Assembly: GCF_904849725.1 (NCBI RefSeq)
Contig: NW_025422562.1
Coordinates: forward strand, 39,755 to 103,754
Reading direction: 5' to 3'
Source of the DNA: Hordeum vulgare subsp. vulgare
Lineage: Eukaryota > Streptophyta > Magnoliopsida > Poales > Poaceae
Length of the DNA: 64,000 nt
Below the pieces are notes generated by a model. The model searched no databases, had not been told where the DNA came from, and saw only the letters and a list, made by a program, of their open reading frames with translations. Position 1 is the stretch's first letter, and each line of letters starts with the position of its first letter. The position numbers and the translations under genes were made by a program. Positions 35,938-49,733 of the stretch are shown here, piece by piece.

Positions 35938-38900
35938 TCAGCAGGTTGCCTGCACGGTGAGCACGCCGGAGTCACACCCGGACCCGGCGCGGAAGTCCTC
36001 CGTGTGCCGCACCGTGCACGACTCCTTGCCGACGCACGCTGCCGTGAACGCCGCCAGCGCCGCCTTGGACTCGCAGCCGCCCTGGTACGCGCCGCACTTG
36101 CCGCGCGTGACGCCGAGGCTGGCCACGTCCACGCTGGAGATGGTCCTGCCATGGCTGCACGCCAGCGCCACCTCGTCGCCGACCTCGGCGGCCTCCGCGC
36201 ACGCCGCCCCGACAGCGACGGTGTGGAAGCTCACCCTCGTCGGGTCGCCGCCGGCCTCCTCGAACAGCACCATCGTGTTGGGCTCGCCGGCCTTGAGGAA
36301 CGACCGTGGCACATGGTAGAACCTCTGGGACGGCTCGTTGCAGCCAGTGAGGCACTTCTGCCCGTCGCCATCCGCCATGAATGTGCCGCGGTAGTCGCAC
36401 CGCCGGCAGCCGTCCATGTCCGCGGCGACGTATGACGGCCAGTAGCGGCCCAGGTTGTTGCCGTTGACCCACACCACGCCCTTGCCGAGCCCCAGCAGGT
36501 CCGCCACCACGGGCTCCTCACCGGTGGGGGCCTCAAAGGTCGCCTTGTACCAGGTGAAGGGGCGGTGCACCGGGATGGTGCCGCCTCTCCATTGGCTGCG
36601 GTCCTTGGCCTTGTCGAGGTGGGTCTCCCTGTACTCGCCGGCGAGGCCGGCCTTGTAGGACCAGGAGCTGTTGGAGAGGTCGTAGGCGGTGGTGTTGGTG
36701 ACGGTGTCGACGAGCTTCACCGGCCCTCCCACGATGCCGGCGGGCATCATCTCGAACAGAGCACCATAGTTCTTGAGCCCGATGGTGGCGCTGAGGAGGG
36801 AGATGTAGTTCTTGCCAGAGTGGAGCTTCACCGGTGTCTCCATTTGGAAGACGAATCCGCCATTAGGAGCGTAGTGCCTCCCTGCATGCCAATTAATCAA
36901 ATCAATTAACATTAGCTTGATCAAGTTCATTAATCCATCAGTGTGCAAACCACTCAGAGTATATTGGGACGCTCACCAACAAGCTTGCCATTGACGAAAG
37001 CGTAGAGCTCATGGCCAGTCGTGTTCACGTGCAACTTGTAGTTCGATTCCCCCTTGTGCTCCAAGCTGCACATTTTGATCATCACCAGAGATTAATTTAT
37101 ATTTCAATCTTATGCAACAGTGTAGTTCTGTATTAAGCATCAAGATGTTTGATTACCTTGTCCTGTACCATAGGTAGTCGCTCTGGTCGCCCGACGTCGC
37201 GATCTGCTCGAGCAGCTCGTTCTTCCTGAAGTTACCCTTCTCGTCCGTCATGAAAGGATGGAGGTTCTCGGGCATCCACGACCAAGCAAGGCCATCCGTC
37301 ACGGTTTCCACCCCCGGCCTCTTCACCATCACCGACGTCTGTGTCTTGATCTTGGCGCTGTTGTACGCGACGGTCTTGCAGTCCGGCAGGATGCTCACGG
37401 ACCATGCGGGCACGACATGGGTTGCGCCGTCGTCGAGGGTCACATTGACCTCCTTGTCGTCGAACTTGTTGCTGATGAAGCAGGCAGAGGAGTTGTCCAG
37501 CGTGTACTTGGTAACCTAGTGTAGATATTGATGAACCAAATGGATCAATTTTGTTGTGAACACCATTAAAAACAGTGCTAGGATTTTTGTATTGTATGTG
37601 AATGCATGTTAGTTACCATGACGTTGGTGTTGCCCATGGTGGTGTCCTTGTAGTCCCCATGGAGTAGGATCTTCTCCATGGACTTGAGGACATTGTGGAG
37701 GTCCTTGAGGTGCCCGTATTTTGGCTGCCTGATGTTACCTGAAAACAAAAACATAAAAGGATAATGAATATGATTTGCATATTGACACTAATTATTAATT
37801 TACAAGATGCAAATAAGCTTGGGACGAATATATGAATTGAAGGAACAACAAGAGATGGTTCACGTACCGTACTCATCGAGAGGGGCATCGTAGTCATAGC
37901 TGGTTGTGATGTATGGGCCACCCGACGTGCGGCCAAAGTTGGTGCCACCATGGTACTGATCACATATAAATTGACGATCAACATGTCAAATGATGTAAAA
38001 TTCAGTTCATGCCAGCCTGCTAGAGGATGGAAATTAATGTAGAAGAGAAAAGTATAGATTAGTTATAAATCAATCACCATGTAGTAGTTCTGGAGCGATC
38101 CTCGCGTCTGGAAGAACATGGCAACAGAGAAGGCGATGTCTTCGGCGGACCGGTGGAAATCAGGCTTGTCCCAGGCTTTGAACCTAATTATATATCGTGG
38201 ATAAAATGTAAGAGCAATCTGAACTTCATTCAACATATAGTAGAACGTGCTAACCAATTTCGCACATATGCATGTAGGTTCCATAAGAAAAAAAGAAGGA
38301 AAATTAATATATAAAGGTTGATCCAGGTATATATATATGTAGGGTACCAGCCAGTCCAGTTCTCAGTCCAGATCTTGGGGATGTCGGTCCTCTTGGGGAA
38401 CCAGTCGTGGCAGTAGAAGCCGTTGCAGGTGTTGATCTAGTAATTAAGAAGACTTAGCATTGAGTTTTTTTTGTTTTACACTTGGGAAGAAAGAAGAATA
38501 ATAATTGGTAGAGACAAAAATAGGAAAGATGAAAATGTGCATGCGCTGACCACGTTGGGTGGGACGTCTTGGTCCTGCTGGCACATGATCCACGGCACGC
38601 CTACGTTCTGCTTGTTGGCCATGGCGGCGCACCAGTGGATGTACTCAGACGCCGACTCGTCGTTGTTGAGCTTGTCCATGACGTTCCCGTACTCGTTCTC
38701 GATCTATATATGTAAATTGTTCACATATATATATGTTATATTCACTGATCCACTCTTTTGTCGACGACAAGTAGCTAGGAATGCAAGCTAGATAAGTTTC
38801 ACATAATTAATATTAGTTAGTTACTACGTACCTGAGAGAGGATGATGGGGCCTCCCTGTCCGGCGAACATCTTGGCCTCCTTGAGCTTGTCGACGATGAG

Positions 38901-39546
38901 GGTCGTGAAGGTCTCCATCTCTTGCTGCAAGCATCAATAACTTGGTCGTATTTTGACCTCCAAGGAAAACCATTATATTGTTGGGAAGGATCTGCTAGCA
39001 GTGTGGGTACCTCGAAGGGGTTGTTGTGCATGCGGAACTGCATGCCGGAGATGTCGCGCAGCCATGCCGGCAGGCCGCCGTAGTTCCACTCGCCGCAGAT
39101 GTAGGGGCCGATGCGGAGGATGGCGTACATGCCGGCGTCCTGGACCTCCTTGAAGAAGCGCACGATGTCGTAGCTGCCCTCGAAGTTGTACTGCCGGCGG
39201 CGAGGCTCGTGGCCGTTCCAGAAGACGTACGTCTCGATGGCGTCCAGCCCGCCCTCCTTGGCCTTCCTGATCAGATCCGGCCACATCTGCAGGCAAGCAA
39301 CGATCGAGACTTACAATTCATTCATGGAAACTAAGACGAGACGATGGTGTATTCATCTGCTGCTCCGTGTGCAATGCATACCTCTGGCGTGCTCCTGGGG
39401 TAGTGGATGGAGCCGGAGATGAGGAGGCGGCGCTCGCCATCGATGACCATCGACCGGCCGTCGTACCCGACCTCAGTGCCGCTGGCGACGGCCGCGGCCG
39501 CCGCGAGGAGGAGGAGCGCAAGTGGTTGCCACGACACGCGCTCCAT
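35938..39546 (-). CDS. BGAL: Beta-galactosidase (GH35) with C-terminal SUEL lectin domain, copy 3, intact
   Basis: Exons: 39546-39382, 39286-39011, 38924-38832, 38703-38551, 38436-38348, 38183-38078, 37955-37868, 37738-37617, 37515-37157, 37065-36977 and 36881-35938. The frame is open through all joins and encodes 827 residues. It carries the majority residue at each position where another copy differs (N325, T633), so it is the best reference copy in the window. Domains: secretion signal, GH35 catalytic barrel with E182 and E254, C-terminal sandwich domains, and an 8-cysteine SUEL lectin domain, which in this family is thought to bind galactosides. One intron base differs from the other copies (about 38264). 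Promoter, TATA-like box and AATAAA are the same as in the other units, so expression differences between copies are not expected from the visible flanks. Confidence 0.94.
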
Positions 39547-39605
39547 GGCGAGAAGCTGCTAGCTAGGGAGAAGAAAGGATGCACGCACGCACCGCCGGCC
39601 GTGTG

Positions 39606-39612
39606 TATTTAT
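39606..39612 (-). promoter_or_regulatory. TATA-like box of beta-galactosidase copy 3
   Basis: Minus-strand ATAAATA, 60 bases upstream of the start codon at 39546. Confidence 0.45.
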
Positions 39613-40293
39613 TGGGGAAAGAAAGATATATTGGCGTGGATTAGTAGGATAAGCAAAGAGCCACGCACGCACTCATGCGTGCAGCTAACAAACTGCGTTA
39701 GAGCCATGGATTAGTAGGATAAGCACGCGTGTGTATATGGAAGTGCATATTCACATGGACTCTTGTTTTAAATCAGATGGTCTATTCGTTTTATCTATTC
39801 TTTGATTAGGAAGGGAGAGAGTCGCGATGAGAGAGCACATGCATCTGTGAAAGTATGATTTGATCGAACTGTCTCTTTCATTGATGATCCATGAGGATTA
39901 AATACACAGGGAATTAACCGTCGCCACGAACGGATGCGTCCGCTCGTGGGGGTCGTGAAAAAACCGTCGCGTCGGTTGGCTAGCAACCCGCACGAAGCGG
40001 TTCTGTACAAGGGAGGATTATTCCCTAATTATTATAATTAGTTTAAAATAAATCCTAACACCCCCTAATCCTCGCTTGTCCTTGAGACCCATCATCTTTG
40101 AAATGTTCTCCTCCAAAACCCTGTGGAAAAAATTGAGAAGAAAACATACAATATGCCATGAAAAACTCCTTCTAAAACCCAGTGGGAAAATAAAGAGAAA
40201 ATGACATATATCGTCCATGCTTGCATTGATATTGCCTCATTAAAAACCTTTCGTGAGAAACCATGTGGAAAAACTCCCTGTGGTAGAAATTCT

Positions 40294-40425
40294 GTAAGAA
40301 AGGTACAAGGACACGGAAGCTTCCTGTGGTAGGCCATTCAACCTAAAGCATTGTTTGAAATTGCATCAACATAGCCAAAAGTGAAAGTTGATTGAGAAAT
40401 AATCCCAACCGAAGAGCTTCTTGCA
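40294..40425 (+). pseudogene. Fragment of Myb/NAM-associated gene, unit 3
   Basis: Same fragment as at 7181-7312, similar to 48793-48922. Confidence 0.7.
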
Positions 40426-41124
40426 AGCCTATGATCACTCCTAGCTTGCGTGCCCTACAAATACATCCACAAATGTGTTGATTAATTCATAATTCCTTTA
40501 ATTTTGTATTGATAAGTTTCGAAAAAAATCAATTTCGTGAATTAGACTACGTACTCTGCCCATCGAAAGGCGTTGTCCAAGGCTTGGAGAGAGCCTCCAA
40601 CGTATGGAGTCGGAGGGTTATCTCCAGTGGCAATCCACCATCCCACCGGGATCCTTACTGCATTGAGCCCGTTTACCGCCATGAAGCATGGAATCAACAA
40701 AGTTGAACTAAGCACATGCTCTATAAAACCCAGATTGAGGGAGTACTACCTATGTTACTCCCACTATGGGTAGTATCAAGGAGAGGTACTTCCTCCTTCT
40801 TGGTGTATAGGTCATCTTAGGTAGTGCATCGCGGCCAAGACGAAGAGAAAAAAAAGAAAAAAAAATGTTAATTTTTCTAATTAATACCATTGCATGCAAT
40901 GAATTGATCGCTGCTGTTGTGGACACTGTGCCTTTTATAGGGACAAAATAATAGCAACAAAAGGAGAGGTAGACATGAAGAAAAAACTTATACCAACAAA
41001 GTTGATGGTCAAATTTATAGGGACTAGTCGGGTGTCCACCATCAGACGAGGGAGGAACACGGGACGAGGTAGACATGAAGAAAAAACTTATACCAACAAA
41101 GTTGAACGTCTTCTTAGTTTCGTA

Positions 41125-41220
41125 GTCCCTTCGTTTGGAATGGATGTATCTAGGTTTATTTTAGTTGTAGATACATTTATTTTTATTACTTTTACGACAA
41201 GTAATTCCAGACGAAGGGAG
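41125..41220. mobile_element. Stowaway MITE, unit 3
   Basis: Same 96-bp element with TA target duplication as at 8012-8107. Confidence 0.88.
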
Positions 41221-44200
41221 TATATTTGTATTGAACATGTTTATTAGGTTTTACATTTAGATTTATATATAATAGGTGAAGGAAGTTTAGGCTAGAATCG
41301 TTAAACGGGATATACAGAGAGCAATGAGCATGATCCACGTGACGTGAAGTGTATGTCGTTGGATTCGAAAAAATGAATGGACCAAATGGAAGGAGGGGAT
41401 CGATCCATGAGAGCTCAACGCTGACCAATCAGAAGCATTCGTCGATGACGAAAACCTTCTATGGCTCGCGCGCTCTTGTTGGTCCGCGCCAGAAGGAAAA
41501 TTCGTTTCGAACCGGCGCGTACAGGCCCGCCAAGACCACATGAAATTTTTCATGGTTTTGAACTATTGCAGCGGGCAGGCCCATCGGTGCCAATTAAAAA
41601 TGATTTTTAAGATAACCAAACACCAACCAGTAGAGACGATAGGCCCTCCTTCCCGATTCCCAACCAACCCCGCCCCCAACCCCAACCCCAACCCCATCTC
41701 ATCCCCATCCCCATCCCATCCCCATCCCCATCCAGCCGCCAATGACCACCTCCCTCTCCGACAACCGGCGAGCTCCCCACTCCCAGACTCGTCGGCGACC
41801 TTCCGGCCTCCGCCTTCTACGCCACCCTTCTCTCCCTACACCCCAGATCGAATCCAGCAGCTCAGGACGAAACCCTAGCTCGATGCCATGGCCACACCAG
41901 CAGCAGTCCCTCCCTCCCTAGCCCGCGGCCATGGCGACCTAGCAGGCAAGAGGAACCTGAACCCTATCACCGGCCATGGCGAGCGTGGAAGGCACCATGG
42001 GAGAGGAGGCATGTGCTGCTGCTCAAGACCCTAAACCAGAAAGGAAGTAATAAGCTGCTCCGACCCATCTCATCCTCTCAGATTTCCTCAGATTTGGTAC
42101 AAGAAAATGATCCAGCTCATTAGAGTAGTATTTTTCTGCGACGTTGCCTATTTTGTTGTTGAACTGGCCCTATTATTCTGTCAAATGAGTCTTTTTGTTT
42201 TTCCTTCTTTGAAATGAAGCATATTGCTTTCGAGTGCTAGACATCACGGAGCTGTTCTATTCTTTTGAATGACTTGTAAGAAGGAGCCAACCATTTGCCA
42301 GCTCTATTATAGTTGTTCAAAATGAAAAAAAAACAGGTTCTTGCCTACCTGAAAGATCTTTACAAAAAAATGATTTGTTATTCGCATGATCTCATCTGGT
42401 TTGGCGCCTCCCTACAATCTCACTAGAGTACGACTACTATTTTTCTCTGAAGTTGCCTATTTTGTGTATAGTGCTAGACATTATGAGCTGCTCTATTCTA
42501 TTTTGTGTACATCTAGTTTGCCTCTATCAGTATTCTTTTTAAGAAGGCCGCGCATGTCTCTCCAAAATCTTCAACTTTCGGTCTCGTAATATTTCTGTAG
42601 GCTCTTCCTCACCTCACCTTTTCTCTCTCCCTGATCGAGCACCTTCGCCATGGGAGAGGAAGGTTGTTTCATCCGCCTGCTGTACTGCTGCTCTAGGGGA
42701 CATGCACCTGCTTGTTGTGCTGCTGCTCTGTACGCCATGGACATCCCTCCTCTGGTTCTCCTCGCTCGTCAAGGTAGTAAGCTGCTCTAACCCATCTTCC
42801 CCTCTCAAATTCGGTACAAGAAAATGATTTTTGTAACTGGACATCAAAAGCAGAACCGGTGTGTGTTGTTGGTCAAGCAAGAAGAAAGAAAAAAGGCATC
42901 CGTTGCCTGCAAAACAAATCTGTGTGTGTGCTGCTCTCCTCCTCCTCTGTTTTTGCTTGTGTCAATTTGCTCCAACAGCTTGCGCGCGTGTGTGCATCCA
43001 TTGGGAGAGAGAGAGGCTCTTGCCAACACCTCTACAATCTCACCGGAGTTCTATTTTTCTGTGATGTTGCCTATTTTGTTGTTGAAATTGACCGTATCCC
43101 TGTGTCAAATGGATATTTTTTCCTCCATTGAAATGAAGCATATTGCTTTTGAGTGCTCACATTGACATTACTGTGGAATAAAATGTTCATTATATGCTCT
43201 TCTGTTGAATAACGTGTAAAACAGGTCCAGCCATTTGCCAAGTCTATTATATTTGTTCTAAAAGAAAAGAAAAAAAAAACAGGTTCTTGCCTATCTATAG
43301 TATATGTGTTTTCAAAAAAGCTGTATCTTTTTCTTCGAGAGAGATGCACTTCTGTATCAACATTCTTTTTAAAAAGTGACACATGTCTATCCAAAATTTT
43401 GAACTTCATGGCCTCGTATAATTTCTTGAGTTGGTGAAAGTAATTGCCGGATACTGAGAGTAACCACAACAGATAAATATGTCATCAAACCACCATGTTC
43501 TACCCCATTTTGGAGGAACAAGATTAAAGTCATACCAGCAGAATTAACTACATGAAAGGTCCATCCTTTTCAGGAAAAACCCACCGTGCAGCCCTACGAG
43601 CAAGTTCATGAGCAGAAGGATTGAGCTCAATCAATAAATTTGAATACTGGCTAGGCACACATCCACACGGAAACCAGTACTAGATCGAACAGTATTGACC
43701 ATGGGTTCAGGTTGACAATGGTCATAAACCTCTCATCACTTTGGTATGTTGATTGACCTCTTTTTTGCACTGCATGTGCAGGTGCTAAACATTGGTACGT
43801 GTTGGTGGGGCTCGACAAGCTCACCCAGGGAGGGCACCCCCAAGCTGAACTCCATGGAGCCCCGCTCCAGCGTCTAGGACAGGTCTTTGTTACTGGATCC
43901 ATTACTAGGACATGATTTCTTCTTTTCCTTCTCCATTTGAGATCAACATTCGTTATGTCCTTCTTGTGCAGCAGCAGCAGGATTCCATCGGTACACGAGA
44001 TGACAAGGGGTTCATCGAGGTGTGTGGTGGTAGGCTCTTTCGTTGGACCCGCTGCCTGTTCGGCATCGGCTCCATAACAGTCATGGTTAGCTCCTCTCCT
44101 TCCCCTGCTCCCCTCTGGTTGCGCTCGGGTAGAACAAATACCTGCTTCATTTATATGATAGATGATAATATATGGAACATGTACGTATGGCTTCTTCAGT

Positions 44201-44235
44201 CTGAATTCGTGTATTTGACTCCTGCTTATATGTAA

Positions 44236-45582
44236 GAGCATCTATAGCAGACCTCGTATAAAGCCGATCCGCAAAAGTCGTTTGCAGTTCGCGGAAAAAC
44301 CCTTTTGTGGACCGGCGTGTGCGGCAAAATATCCTTTTATGAGGGTCCATTTTACGGGGTCTGCTGGGCCGCCGCCCACGCTGGCCTGCGAAATCTATTA
44401 TTTCCATTGCATTTTCAGGCATGAAAACACATTTAGTTGCTTCTTTATTTTCTTCAAAGGCATTGGATACATCATAATTCACCAAATTATTGCTAAAACA
44501 GCAAGACCAAAAAAAACAAGAACCACAATTAGACATTTTAGAAGATATCCAACTTCCATAACTGCTCCCACTAGTTGGATCAACATCTTCTCCATGCATT
44601 CATTGTTGATCCAGGGGTTCTTCATCTTGCATTCTTCATTCTTCGGCTTTGATTCTAAACAATTAGACGTTGATTCACCTCTAATATCTATTCTAATTGC
44701 ACATGCAGCTGCATCGTTAGGTTCAATTATACTAAGGAGTGCACGAACATCTATTAAGTTTCTTTCTATCAATAGATCGATGTATTCTTCTTTCCAATAC
44801 CAAAATTAGCATCTACCTTCCTACACAGATGAACACCTCAATAAGCTACCATAATTTAACCAAATAAGTTGACAAAGCAGAAGAGGAAGAAGGGCATACC
44901 CCGTCGTTTCTGCATTTGAAGAATACCCATCCGAGGTGCTGCCGTGTGTTGGATGTGAGCCGCAACACTGTTTCTAGGCAGTCATCGCACTCTATGAGTG
45001 GCATCGGCAAGCCGAGCCCAAGCGATGGCCGGAAGAGTCCTTGCCGGCAAACCGACGCCAGCAACTAGAGGATGGAACCAGTACCTGCATGCGGCGCTCG
45101 CGCTTTGCCGAGGCTGTGCGGGGTGCTCCCGACCAATCCATGGCTTTGGTGCAGCCAACGGTGGCTGGAAAAGCCAATCTGGTGGTCGCGACAAAACAAC
45201 CACCGATTTGTAGCTTTCCGGTAAGCCGAGGCACGAGGGCGTGGTGGAGGCCGATCTTGGGACTGCGGCGGCCCACCGTCATGATCCGGACGGCTGGTAC
45301 GGCCGGAATCGAAGGCGGCACCCGGCGGCGGTAGGTGGGGGAAAAGCGCGGGTGAAATGTCCCACCAACTAACCGCTTAGATATATACAGGGCACCGACG
45401 GGGTGGGCGGAAGAACCTGCATTTTCGCGGGTTAGGGTGGGCATTTTGTCGCGCCCCGCAAAAAAAAATTACGGGCCGGACGCGGTAGTGGGGTCTGGTC
45501 TAGCAGCATTTTCCGCCTTGACCTGTATTTTGGCGGTTATTTTGCGGGTTCGGCCCTTTTAGGGGGTCTGCTAGAGATACTC
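44236..45582. mobile_element. PIF/Harbinger-type element with GRF gene, unit 3
   Basis: Same element and TAA target duplication as at 11123-12469. Confidence 0.82.
44479..45064 (-). pseudogene. GRF-type zinc-finger protein, broken, unit 3
   Basis: Same broken gene as at 11366-11951, with the same in-frame stop. Confidence 0.65.
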
Positions 45583-48468
45583 TAATAGTACTATGGTGAC
45601 CATAGGTTGCCATGAGCCCATGACATGGTCATCTATCAAGACCTAAAATATTTGAGAGGTCAACCTGGAAGACTGAATTTGTGCATGTAGCAGCACTCTC
45701 CAGTCTCGCGAGCATCAAGTTAATTTTGCAAGTACGATTCCTCGTGCAATTCTGGCTAGACTTGGATCACCTGAAACGAAAAATTACTTGAAGAAATAAA
45801 TAACGGTCTGCATACATCCGAGTAATCAACTAGTTAATTGTTTGTCGGGTCAACATGTGAGAAATAATTCCAAGGCATGTGGAGGACTTTGTTTCCATTT
45901 TTCAGTTAGCCGCATGGTTGATCTGGTTCATTTGCAGTAGTACACATACAAGTTGTCAAAACTAGCGCCTTTCCTGCTCCACTGCCAGTGATAGCAGCAG
46001 TAGTCTCACTTTAGATTGTTGGACGTGTGACACTAGCTGTACCCATGCTTGTGACGTTCAATACTTTAAATTTCAGTATCGGCCATTTCCTATTTTCGGA
46101 TTGTTATCATAATACTTTGACATGGAAATAATGTTTTTTTTTCAATTTACAGAACCAACTAGCCTGTCCTTCCATTTGTGGTATTGATGGCCATGGACCA
46201 CGGTTCTAGTAGTCGGCAAAGCACGTATCTACTAACTGCTCCTATCCAGGATGCGTGCAAAAGGTGTCACATCATCGCGTTCCTATTCTCATCCCCCCGG
46301 CAAAACATCATTGTACACAATGTTGATGCAACAATTGCAACTTGCAAGCTCTATACTAGTTTCAATGGAACCTGGGACTAGCATAGGCCCTGGGACTAGC
46401 CGGGGTCCAAACATATATTTTATATTCAAATACAGTTGGAGTGAATCATCATGTCTGTGTTGCTGGGTTAGTGTAGAATATAGCCCATTCTTTCTAAATT
46501 AGAGACTTGGTGGCTGGAGTAGGCACTATGTAAACTGGGCATCCTATCATTATTCGGATTCAGGAAAAACAGTATAGCTCAACATGTGAATATATGTCCA
46601 GTTCTTTTTGGTTTTCATGTAAATGGTGATAATTTGGAATATATCAAACCATAGCCTGTCCTTACACGATTACACACTTCCCATGTCCATTAGCCTGCTC
46701 ATGTTTGTTACTACTTCCTAATATATATACATGTTGGTCTTTGTCAGTGTCATGAATTAAATTGTTACATTGTCAAGGTTCCCCTGGAGGTTGGGGCACA
46801 CCGTGGATGGCTTAAACCCGCCCTTCTTCAGTTACATTCTAGATTGTGGTGCTGATCTCAGTCAGGAAAAGGAAGAGAACATTATTGTTCTTCATCTGTC
46901 CGTGAAGAAAGGTACTAGCAACTGCTACTACAACCTAGTACAAGAACTTCCTTTTATCACACTTGCTGCTGCTTTTTACTAGAATTGTCACATATGAGTT
47001 GCCATTTGTTATTTTCGTTTTGTTTTGGGGGCCTGCTATATTATAAATACCAAGTTATACCTGAGTTTTTGTCAAAGTATTACTTGAAAGTACAAATGAA
47101 TTTTGAATGAGTGGAAAACTTAGTAGTAGGCTCATTTTATTAGTTTTCTTCAGTACGATCATGCCTTGTTTTCGTATCATTTTGTTTATGTTGGCAGAAT
47201 TATTGCACATAATTATAGTTCACATATGATGTTGCATTCGGAAATCGATTTGAACTCATTGAGATGCTCAAGGAGTCACAAACACTCGTCTTGCAATGCA
47301 AGCACTTGTGCTGATGACCATCCATCCTTGGTACATTTAATTACATGGCAATTTCTAGGATTCTGGGTTGCGCTGATGGTCTCTAATGCAAGCACTTGTG
47401 CTTCTCGTGGTGATTATGGTAAAATAATTAGTGGATTTAGCCCTCAATTTTAGTCCTATGAGTTTTTGTCTTTTGCCGGGTATTGTGTTGCATGCGCTGG
47501 AGTGTTTCCCTTGTCGACGTGCTGGGTAATGTGTGTGCTGGTTGCAGTTGGTCCTTGGTTGATCTCCATGCCAGTGGTTGGAATGTTTTGGCTGTGTGAT
47601 ATGTGTGATGGTTTACCAGGCTTTGTTATAAAGAAGCCCCTTATGGCATGTCCTCTAAAACACTATAACTCTGATTCGTCTACTAGTGATGACATGGTTG
47701 TTTGATTCCTAGGGTTGTTATCAAATTCTGGCATGTTCTGTCCTATGTACCCTAACAGTGCATTCCTGATATCAATCGTTCCTATGATCATGTACAGTTC
47801 ATTTGGTCATTTTCACTGTTGCTTGATCATCTATTGTTGCTCGATTGTCTAAATCTTCTTGATTTGGAAAGCTAGACATGCTATTTCCTAACTGCTAGCT
47901 CCATAACAGAACATGTATTTCTTTTCACTCATTCATGACTCTCATTTTAATGGGTTTTGTCAATGAAACAATGCAAGATAGGAGTGGGATCACTGAATTG
48001 TTTTACATAGATTAGATGACCGGCCGATTGCTATTTTGTTGTGTGCATGTTTACTGGACACATACATTACACTTTTTTTAGCTTGCTCATTATAGACTGG
48101 ACATTGGTCATGTGGAAGGACTAGCAGACGGATGGCTGCTTGCCCATCCTAGCAAACATGGTGAGCTTCCCCCCTCCTCCACATCTGCATAGCACGCACA
48201 GTTTGTATGTTTTGGTTTTCTCGCGTGATTTGAGAACAAAGGCGCAAGCATGGTTCAAAGTAGACTACTCTCCTCTGCTGGTATGGTCACTCGGTTCTGA
48301 ACTTTAAATTGTATATAATCTTAAAGTGGAGTAATCCCCTGTATCAAATCTGACTTCACCATGATTTGAGTGGAATAATAAGAAGAATATGCATAGCTTC
48401 TTGTTGTTAGTTTGTTTGGCATAAAAATTAACATGCGGTGACAATTCTTTTGTTAGTTTTTTATCAAG

Positions 48469-49383
48469 GCGTGGGAAGTTGTGTCTCTTGATGCGACGAC
48501 CATCACAGACAAACCGCCAAGTGCTATTGGCAAATGATAGAGGGTCAATTCCTCTGCTTCATGGCGAAGTATCCCAATAGAACACCGCTCACCTTGAGGT
48601 CTCTTCAAGGTCGTTGGGACGCTATCAAGCCGGTTTGTAGCCGTTGGGCTGCTTGCTTGGAATAAGACCGCAATGCACCACCAAGTGATACCGTTGAATT
48701 GAACTATGTGAGTTCTTTCTCACGTTGTACTTTAAATGTTTGAAACATGTTTCATATGTTGAATTTTGTTTTTGTTTTTTAGGAGTAATTGTGCAAGAAA
48801 GGTACAAGGACATGGAAGCTTCCCATGGTAGGTCATTCAACCTAGAGCATTGTTCGAAATTGCATCAACATAGCCAAAACTGGGAGTTCATTGAGGAAGA
48901 ATCCCCACCGAAGAATGGCTCCCTCACCGAGACGGATGATGATGATGAAGATGATGATGGCCCAAGAAACAAGAACAAGTCGGATGGAAACAAAAAGGCG
49001 AAGGACAAGATCAAGAGGGAATCGAAGGCATCAAGCTTGCATGATAAGATAGATATCATGGTGCAATCAAATGAGGAGATGAAGCAGGAGTTGGCCGAGA
49101 AGAAAGCGCAGGAGAAGCAAGAAAGTGGCCCTTACTCAAGGAAGAAGGGTTGTGCAAGGCCGCCATTGAGGAGAGGAAAGCCCTTACCGAGGAGAACAAG
49201 GCTTTGTCCAAGCTTCTTGCAGAGGAGAACAAGATCATGACAATGAATCACAATAAAATGAACGACATCACCAAAGAATGACATGATATGGCAAGAAAAG
49301 AAATCTTGAAGAGAAGAATGATGGCTGCAAGGTGTGATGACTTCAGCGCCGGTGGGGGAATGGGTGGCGGAAATGGAGAGTGA
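48469..49383 (+). pseudogene. Myb/SANT-like NAM-associated protein, broken, unit 3
   Basis: Same sequence and the same breaks as at 15356-16270. The unit 4 equivalent would lie past 65000, outside the window. Confidence 0.8.
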
Positions 49384-49644
49384 TGATGTTGACGATGATG
49401 GTCACGGAGATGATAATGGCTTTTGCGTGAGATTCTTTTGGGGTTGTGGAGAGAAACGAGAACCAAGACGGTGGTGAAGATGGTGGTTGCTTTTGCATGA
49501 TGTTCTTTAGTGTCTTGATAAAAAAAACAATGGTTTAATTTGAGCGAAAATTGTGTTTGGTTGTTCAAATTTGCTACAAATCAATGGAATTGATGCCAAA
49601 TTGTAAGTTTGAATTCTTGCGATTTGCGGGTTGGCAAGGGCCAT

Positions 49645-49733
49645 GGCAGAACAGAACCTGCCCATGAAACTGTAGAACAGAATATTCGTGAATATTCTGT
49701 TTTATAGTTCCACGATGCGGGTTATGTTTTGCC
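49645..49733. repeat. Inverted repeat with palindromic core at join of units 3/4
   Basis: Same structure, perfect core at 49677-49700. The half-palindrome at window position 6-16 is the equivalent of the right arm. Confidence 0.85.

Larger units (their letters stand above)
33133..49684. repeat. Tandem repeat unit 3 (16,552 bp)
   Basis: Third full unit. The 9-bp length difference from unit 2 is fully accounted for by the poly-C tract (12 C against 21). Private single-base differences include A at about 34797, A in a beta-galactosidase intron at about 38264, A at about 40823 and T at about 42322. Its beta-galactosidase gene is intact. Confidence 0.97.
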
